Assembly: GCA_039831705.1 (NCBI GenBank)
Contig: JBDOMT010000091.1
Location: 1 to 11,177 of the forward strand
Direction: 5' to 3'
Origin: JAJRWS01 sp039831705
Lineage (GTDB): Bacteria > Planctomycetota > Planctomycetia > Pirellulales > Lacipirellulaceae
DNA: 11,177 bases
Both the position numbers and the translations under genes were made by a program. Below, piece by piece: positions 6,986-11,177 of the stretch; within the stretch, counting starts at the first letter, position 1; the number at the start of each line of letters is the position of its first letter. Below the pieces are notes generated by a model. It saw only the letters and a list, made by a program, of their open reading frames with translations, did not search any database and was not told where the DNA came from.

Positions 6986-7324
6986 CTACAGCGCTTCGCC
7001 ACCCGTTTCACCCGTACGAATACGGATGGATTCGGTTAGCTCGGAGATGAAAATTTTACCGTCACCAATTTGGCCCGTCTGGGCTGCTTTGATAATCGTA
7101 TCGATGGCAGCCTGCAATTGGTCGTCGGACACGGCCACCTCTACCTTGACCTTGGGAACAAAATCAACGGCGTATTCGGTGCCACGGTAGGTTTCGGAAT
7201 GTCCTTTTTGCCGTCCAAAACCACGAACCTCGGTAATGGTCATGCCCGCGATGCCATGTTCGCTTAGCGCGTTTTTGACATCTTCCAATTTAAAGTGGCG
7301 AATGATCGCTTCAATTTTTTTCAT
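6986..7324 (-). CDS. glnB: Nitrogen regulatory protein PII
   Basis: A full-length 112-residue PII signal protein. It forms trimers that bind ATP/ADP and 2-oxoglutarate and pass nitrogen status to partners such as Amt channels and glutamine synthetase control enzymes. The T-loop region reads RGFGRQKGHSETYRGTEYAVDF (from residue 34), with the uridylylation target Tyr51 in the classical YRGTEY context. The B-loop TGQIGDGKIFI (83-93) and the C-loop residues Arg101 and Arg103 are present. The ATG at 7322-7324 follows a good ribosome binding site (GGAAAGGAAC). The gene begins 14 bases after the amt stop and ends 1 base before the preferred glnD start, so its modifying enzyme is made from the same transcript. 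Whether it is GlnB or GlnK by subfamily cannot be decided from sequence alone; the pairing with amt would favour a GlnK-like role. Confidence 0.96.
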   Translation of the reverse strand: MKKIEAIIRHFKLEDVKNALSEHGIAGMTITEVRGFGRQKGHSETYRGTEYAVDFVPKVKVEVAVSDDQLQAAIDTIIKAAQTGQIGDGKIFISELTESIRIRTGETGGEAL

Positions 7325-7338
7325 AAAAAGTTCCTTTC

Positions 7339-8811
7339 CTAGAACAGGATGTAGCCTTCTTCATTGTGTTCGCTCAAGTCAAGTCCCCGTTGCTCGTCTG
7401 CAGAGCTTACACGCAGGCCCAAGGTTGCATCCACGATCTTTAGCAGAATAAATGTGCCGACGATGCTAAAAATCCAAGTAACACCAACGGCCGCAATTTG
7501 ACCGGTTAGCACCGAACCCCCCTCGAACAGACCCAACGGTTTGCCCTCAGCAATATCCCAACAGGCTCGAGTGGCAAACAGACCGGTCAGTAAAGCCCCA
7601 AGGGTGCCACCGATGCCATGGACACCGAAAGCATCCAACGAGTCATCGTAACCAAGTCGGCTTTTCAAACTGCAGGCAATGCAGCAGACAACACCTGCCA
7701 GGGCCCCCATCAGCAGGGCCGGCATGGGATTGACAAAGCCGGCTGCGGGTGTGATGCAAACCAGGCCTGCCACTGCGCCCGAAGCGACACCTAGCACACT
7801 CGGCTTGCCCTGAGTTATCCACTCATAACAGGCCCATGCCAGGGCGCCGGCCGCAGCAGCGAAATGGGTGACGCAAAACGCGCTGGCCGTGAGATGGTCG
7901 GAGAGCAGTTCACTGCCCGCGTTAAAACCAAACCAGCCAACCCACAGCATGGCGGCTCCGAGGGCCGTGTAAGTCAGGTTGTGGGGCCGCATATCTTCGG
8001 TTCCTTGACCTTTGCGGGGGCCAATCATCACAGCACACAACAGGGCCGAGACTCCGGCACTGATATGCACCACGGTCCCTCCAGCAAAATCGAGTGCGCC
8101 ACCGGCAATCGCCCCATCGGCGCCAAAAGCGAGGATCCCTCCATCCCACACCCAGTGACACAAGGGGCAATAGACAAACGTCCCCCAGAGGATGCTAAAG
8201 AGAATCATCGAGCTGAATTTCATCCGTTCAGCGAACGCGCCGCAAATCAGGGCGGGGGTGATAATGAAGAACATGCCTTGAAACAACATATGGGTCAGGC
8301 GAGGAATGCTCCCCTCCATCGGCTCAATCGGGGTATTCGTAGCCGCATCCCAACTGCGCGCGACTTCATGCATGAACAGGTATTGCCCGTTGCCGATCAG
8401 CGGATTCTCTCCCTCGTCGTTACCGCCGAAGGCCAGACTGTAACCATACAAGGCCCATAGCACGGTCATCAGGCCCATCAAAAACAGGCATTGCATGATG
8501 ACCCCCAATACGTTTTTTCGGCGGACCAATCCGCCATAGAACATGGCCAGACCGGGCGCCGTCATAAATAGCACCAGTGCCGTGCAGGTTAGCATCCAAC
8601 CGTTATGGCCAGCCAGCAGAGCTTCATCCGCCTTGGCCATGGCCTCATCCACCCTGGAGACGCTATCAGCCATTTGGCCGGTTTTGTCCTCGACTGTGGC
8701 GTTATCCACAGGCTCTTGTGCGGATGCCTCCGTAGGAAGTTGAGAAGCTGCTAGGACGGAACCTATTGCCAGTAAAAGAACAAACTGAACCATTCGTCTC
8801 CTTGGGCACAT
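7339..8811 (-). CDS. amt: Ammonium transporter with N-terminal signal peptide
   Basis: An Amt/MEP/Rh-family channel that conducts ammonium across the inner membrane as a trimer. From the ATG at 8811 (490 residues) the order is: leader MCPRRRMVQFVLLLAIGSVL ending near EASAQ; a hydrophilic stretch with a short helix to ~68; then about 11 membrane segments. Family marks are FYGGLVRRKNVLGV, the substrate-site Asp in LDFAGGTVVHISAG (Asp240), and the twin pore histidines His249 and His398 (DAFGVHGIGG). The tail is short and acidic, ending NEEGYILF. Start choice: a frame opens up to 8904, but the basic n-region CPRRR followed by a hydrophobic core supports 8811; the ATG at 8793 has a strong AAGGAG four bases upstream and is a real alternative. 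It is first in amt-glnB-glnD, so PII can gate the channel it is made with. I found no sigma-54 promoter consensus upstream. Confidence 0.94.
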   Translation of the reverse strand: MCPRRRMVQFVLLLAIGSVLAASQLPTEASAQEPVDNATVEDKTGQMADSVSRVDEAMAKADEALLAGHNGWMLTCTALVLFMTAPGLAMFYGGLVRRKNVLGVIMQCLFLMGLMTVLWALYGYSLAFGGNDEGENPLIGNGQYLFMHEVARSWDAATNTPIEPMEGSIPRLTHMLFQGMFFIITPALICGAFAERMKFSSMILFSILWGTFVYCPLCHWVWDGGILAFGADGAIAGGALDFAGGTVVHISAGVSALLCAVMIGPRKGQGTEDMRPHNLTYTALGAAMLWVGWFGFNAGSELLSDHLTASAFCVTHFAAAAGALAWACYEWITQGKPSVLGVASGAVAGLVCITPAAGFVNPMPALLMGALAGVVCCIACSLKSRLGYDDSLDAFGVHGIGGTLGALLTGLFATRACWDIAEGKPLGLFEGGSVLTGQIAAVGVTWIFSIVGTFILLKIVDATLGLRVSSADEQRGLDLSEHNEEGYILF

Positions 8812-8919
8812 TGCTAATTCTTTCCCTACGGGTTTAATTCCAGTAACGGACCGCAGTACTAGGATAAGAATTTCACTACGAACCGTAAAGGACCGGCGTT
8901 CCATAACTGTGCGGAAATT

Positions 8920-8987
8920 GTTCCATCTACAAGAGCGGTAGTGCCAGATGTAGGCTGGAACGAGCGGTAGCGCTGTTCCGGCAGCGC
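8920..8987. other. Dyad-rich leader upstream of amt
   Basis: GTTCC (8920-8924) and CTACA (8927-8931) pair with TGTAG (8949-8953) and GGAAC (8957-8961), an imperfect stem with small bulges. GCGCTG (8970-8975) pairs with CAGCGC (8982-8987). The 9-mer GAGCGGTAG occurs at 8933-8941 and again at 8962-8970. The whole set is 110-180 bases upstream of the preferred amt start and may hold the promoter, an operator or an RNA structure. No match to a known riboswitch or sigma-54 site was seen. Confidence 0.35.
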
Positions 8988-9030
8988 CAGGTTCAAAGTG
9001 GTAGAAATGACCCTACCAGCACGCAACGCC

Positions 9031-9063
9031 AGCAAGTGGGTCTCGTTTACCTACCCACTCGCT
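9031..9063 (-). terminator. Possible hairpin terminator after the adenosyltransferase gene
   Basis: Read on the minus strand, AGCGAGTGGGT (9063-9053) pairs with ACCCACTTGCT (9041-9031) as an 11-bp stem with one G-T wobble and an 11-base loop. It begins about 18 bases after the adenosyltransferase stop codon and upstream of amt on the same strand. There is no T-tract, so it is only terminator-like. It supports separate transcription of the amt operon. Confidence 0.4.
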
Positions 9064-9080
9064 TACGCGTCGTGCTTGTA

Positions 9081-9656
9081 TTACGAGAGACCTTTCCACT
9101 TAGTTTCAGGCATGGCTGCAGCCACATTGGCCGTGCGTGCCAGGACAAACAGCAGATCACTGGTGCGATTCAGATACTTCAGGAGGCTACCCGAAATGGA
9201 TTTCTGTTGGCTGAGGGCTACCAGATCGCGTTCAGCACGGCGGCAAATGGCACGGGCTAGGTGCAATAGGGCCGCTGCGGGGGTACCACCTGGAAGAATA
9301 AAGGCTTGCAGGGGAGGCAGGTCCTTTTCGCATGAGTCGATGTTTTGCTCCAGCTCCGTAACATCCGCGGCACCCAATACTTTCGTATTCCTCCGTCCTG
9401 CGGTGTTGGAACCAGGGTTGGCCGCAGGGTCGGCACCGATCGCTACCTCCGATCCCAGTTGAAAGAGCTGATTTTGTAGACGAGTGACGATGATTTCTAC
9501 CGATTTTGGTAATTCGGCAGTACTCACCACACCGAGCGCGGCATTTAACTCGTCGATGGCTCCCAAGGCGGCGATCCGCAGATCATCTTTGGCCACCCGT
9601 CCCCCTCCATAGAGGCCCGTGGTGCCCTGGTCGCCGGTACGTGTATAGATTTTCAT
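9081..9656 (-). CDS. PduO-type cob(I)alamin adenosyltransferase
   Basis: A 191-residue ATP:cob(I)alamin adenosyltransferase of the PduO family. It transfers the 5'-deoxyadenosyl group of ATP to cob(I)alamin, making coenzyme B12. Motifs seen are YTRTGDQGTTGLYGG (4-18) and KDDLRIAALGAIDELNAALG (23-42), which form the ATP site; FILPGGTPAAALLHLARAIC (119-138); RRAER (139-143); and YLNRTSDLLFVLAR (161-174) near the cobalamin side. The length and the C-terminal ETKWKGL fit complete single-domain members. The ATG at 9654-9656 gives the invariant MKIYTRTGD start; the only ribosome-binding-like sequence (AGGT) is very close to it. No B12 riboswitch is recognisable upstream. It is transcribed toward amt but separated by about 270 bases and a hairpin, and no B12-dependent enzyme is adjacent, so its client pathway is unknown. 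Confidence 0.94.
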   Translation of the reverse strand: MKIYTRTGDQGTTGLYGGGRVAKDDLRIAALGAIDELNAALGVVSTAELPKSVEIIVTRLQNQLFQLGSEVAIGADPAANPGSNTAGRRNTKVLGAADVTELEQNIDSCEKDLPPLQAFILPGGTPAAALLHLARAICRRAERDLVALSQQKSISGSLLKYLNRTSDLLFVLARTANVAAAMPETKWKGLS

Positions 9657-9894
9657 GCACCTATCGTAAGCATTTCAACCCCATTGAGGCTACCGATTAT
9701 GACAGAAATTCCACCTGTCTTGGTCAGTCTGGATCAGGTTCATGCTCAATTCCCTCGATGACTTAGGCTGTTCATATAATTCTCAGGTCAGGTGTGTAAG
9801 ATGGCAGTGTAGGTAAAGTTGTGGTGGTGAGGGGAAATAGTTTATTGTGCGGGATATTGCAATTTGGGTGATTCAACCCAGAATCAGGTCGGGT
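9657..9894. other. Spacer upstream of the adenosyltransferase, no supported gene
   Basis: No credible open frame lies here. Small dyads occur: GACAG/CTGTC at about 9700-9719 and GGGT...ACCC with GATTC...GAATC around 9866-9884. The promoter for the minus-strand adenosyltransferase should be in this part, but no confident -35/-10 pair or B12-box was found. Confidence 0.35.
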
Positions 9895-10090
9895 CGGGCT
9901 AACCCGCATATTTCATGGATCGCACAGTATTCGTTGTAAGTCCTTTCATCATAGCGAATTGCAATGTGATCTTGGAAAACAGTGTGTCTTATCAGCCGCC
10001 ACGCGTTAGCGTCCGGTTTATCAAGTAATAATGCGAATCAGAAGTAACCGGGAGCTAACGCTCGGCGGCTGATGAAATATGCGGGCTAAC
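9895..10090. mobile_element. MITE-like intergenic element with inverted ends and 9-bp flanking direct repeat
   Basis: CCCGCATATTTCAT at 9903-9916 is the exact complement of 10072-10085. The 9-mer CGGGCTAAC is directly repeated at the two outer edges (9895-9903 and 10082-10090), partly overlapping the inverted ends, as a target duplication might. A second inner inverted repeat pairs 9992-10018 (TCAGCCGCCACGCGTTAGCG...) with 10046-10072 at 23 of 27 positions. No protein is encoded, so it would be non-autonomous. The right edge is only 25 bases from the next start codon, so it may influence that gene's expression. Confidence 0.5.
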
Positions 10091-10115
10091 GATGATTTAT
10101 TGTCAGGAGTTTAAG

Positions 10116-11177
10116 ATGCGTCGATGGTTGCCTCTTTTAATGTTCTGCTTTTTGCTCAGGCCTGTCTGGTTTGAATTCGTCATCGCGGCAAGCCCAACGC
10201 AATTGGAGCTACTGGCTGCGCAGGAGCCCGTTGAGGGGACTTCTGAGGAGCCCATTGATGAGACTTCTGAGGAATCTTCCGAGGAGAAAAAAGAGGAGTC
10301 GCCCGTAGAAGAAGCCCCAGACGAACAGTCAGAAAATAAGGAAGCTGAAACCGAAGAAAAGGAACCTGAGAAAAAGGAACCTGAGAAAAAAGAACCTGAG
10401 AAAAAAGAACCTGAGAAGAAAGAACCCGAGAAGAAAGAACCCGAGAAGAAAGAACCCGAGAAAAAAGAACCCGAGAAAAAGCAAAGCACCGATAAGGATT
10501 CCCCCAAAGCTTCGGCAGAAAAAGATAAGTCGTCAGATAAGTCGTCAGATAAGTCGTCCGGCAAGTCGTCCAGTAAAAAGGAATCGGACGAACCTTTTCT
10601 GGTGTCACAGAAACCGCTGAAAATAGAAGTCGATCTGACCGGCGCTTTCGTCGCCCGCGATATGGTTGAGGTAACCTTGCAACCCAAAGTCTGGGCCCTG
10701 TACAAAGTGCTGGAAGCGATTCCGCATGGATCCCAAGTCCTCAAAGGAGAAGTATTGGTCCGCTTTGATCGTACCAAGTATGAGGAAATGTTGGCGGAAA
10801 AATCGCTCGATCAGCACATCGAAGAATTGGACCTGATGGCGGCGGAAGCAGAATTTCCTCGGCTCGAACGCTTGGCGGAGATAAGTTTCAACAGAACTCA
10901 ACGGATGCATGATGAATTGGCAGCCGATTACGAACGTTTCAAGTCAACCCTGCGGCCCCTGTCGGAAAAGATCGCGAATTTCAATTTTAAATCGTCCCAA
11001 GAATCATTGGCGATGGAACAAGAAGAGTTGGATCAATTGCGGCAGATGTATGAGGCCGATGATTTAACCGAAGAGACTGAGGAAATTGTCCTCCGGCGAC
11101 AACAGTTTGCCGTCGAAATGGCCCAGATGTACATCGAATTCGCTCGCTTCAATCGTGATGCCACCCTGGAGGTGTAC
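10116..11177 (+). CDS. HlyD/membrane-fusion-like secreted protein with KKEPE repeats (partial, runs off the window)
   Basis: The frame is open from the ATG at 10116 to the window end (354 codons, no stop). The start has CAGGAG six bases upstream and encodes a signal-peptide-like MRRWLPLLMFCFLL...VIAAS. Residues ~37-80 are very Glu-rich. Residues 81-120 are eight near-exact pentapeptide units (EKEPE, then KKEPE x7), and 137-152 contain DKSS-type repeats. From ~168 the sequence becomes globular: KIEVDLTGAFVARDMVEVTL, then HGSQVLKGEVLVRFDRTKYE (204-223), which resembles the biotinyl/lipoyl-like half-motif of HlyD/RND adaptor proteins. Residues ~224-350 look like a helical, coiled-coil-forming hairpin. 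By family such proteins span the periplasm and link an inner-membrane transporter to the outer layers, but no transporter is in view. The assignment is by pattern and is moderate; the gene is certain. Confidence 0.8.
   Translation, partial: MRRWLPLLMFCFLLRPVWFEFVIAASPTQLELLAAQEPVEGTSEEPIDETSEESSEEKKEESPVEEAPDEQSENKEAETEEKEPEKKEPEKKEPEKKEPEKKEPEKKEPEKKEPEKKEPEKKQSTDKDSPKASAEKDKSSDKSSDKSSGKSSSKKESDEPFLVSQKPLKIEVDLTGAFVARDMVEVTLQPKVWALYKVLEAIPHGSQVLKGEVLVRFDRTKYEEMLAEKSLDQHIEELDLMAAEAEFPRLERLAEISFNRTQRMHDELAADYERFKSTLRPLSEKIANFNFKSSQESLAMEQEELDQLRQMYEADDLTEETEEIVLRRQQFAVEMAQMYIEFARFNRDATLEVY
10356..10475 (+). repeat. 15-bp tandem repeat encoding KKEPE (8 units)
   Basis: Eight consecutive 15-base units of the form AARAARGAACCYGAG run from 10356 to 10475 (the first begins GAA). 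They differ only at third codon positions apart from the first unit. The proximal units use CCT and the distal units CCC for Pro, suggesting growth by at least two duplication steps. A shorter 12-base repeat (GATAAGTCGTCA type, four units) follows at 10524-10571. Confidence 0.9.

Noticed and set aside
7864..8460. 198-codon plus-strand frame inside amt
   Set aside because: Antisense shadow of a highly conserved membrane protein; no domain or start signal.
8930..8950. TGGCAC on the minus strand upstream of amt as a sigma-54 -24 element
   Set aside because: The -12 TTGC element does not occur at the required spacing (TTG is about three bases too far).
9657..9894. Cobalamin riboswitch upstream of the adenosyltransferase
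   Set aside because: GGCAGTG near 9804 recalls part of a B12-box, but the consensus box and surrounding paired elements are not recognisable.
10103..10777. 224-codon minus-strand frame with many GSFFS repeats
   Set aside because: It is the antisense image of the KKEPE-encoding repeat of the real plus-strand gene, which has a signal peptide, a good ribosome binding site and stays open to the window end.

Overview
The window looks like a piece of a planctomycete chromosome, probably of the Pirellulales type. This is an inference from gene content: two PEP-CTERM (exosortase-sorted) protein ends, a dockerin-like GDFNxNGxVDGxDFLxWQR...DWExNYG segment of the kind common in these bacteria, a soluble Ser/Thr kinase with DWG in place of DFG, and wide intergenic spaces filled with inverted repeats. 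No tRNA, rRNA or CRISPR array was seen.

Left end (1-1200): debris. The last ~57 codons of a minus-strand PEP-CTERM protein (70-240) abut the C-terminal third of an IS66-family transposase (about 234-890). The transposase remnant lacks the first two catalytic Asp residues and has Lys at the catalytic Glu position. The next 360 bases hold no supported gene.

1252-2375 (+): a secreted PD40-type beta-propeller protein with a dockerin-like segment and a PEP-CTERM tail. It is split into two frames at a run of four G at 1681-1684. A minus-strand Ser/Thr protein kinase (2596-3585) converges on it. The 600-base space beyond the kinase carries a 17-bp hairpin and a nested structure with a 23-bp inverted repeat enclosing a 19-bp hairpin.

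4189-8811 (-): an amt-glnB-glnD operon, transcribed in that order. It encodes an ammonium channel with a signal peptide, the PII protein with its uridylylation Tyr51, and the bifunctional uridylyltransferase/uridylyl-removing enzyme that modifies PII. Gaps are 14 bases (amt-glnB) and 1 base (glnB-glnD), so sensing, signalling and uptake of ammonium are encoded together. GlnD carries an unusual five-unit 15-bp tandem repeat just before its nucleotidyltransferase motif.

9081-9656 (-): a PduO-type cob(I)alamin adenosyltransferase, separated from amt by a hairpin and probably not part of the nitrogen operon. The 459-base divergent spacer (9657-10115) contains a MITE-like element with inverted ends flanked by a 9-bp direct repeat. 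From 10116 (+) a long open frame runs off the window: a secreted HlyD/membrane-fusion-like protein with eight KKEPE repeats, a lipoyl-like segment and a helical coiled-coil stretch.

No clearly new multi-gene system is visible. The most unusual signals are the intergenic inverted-repeat elements, the frameshifted PEP-CTERM gene, and the 15-nt repeats found in two unrelated genes.
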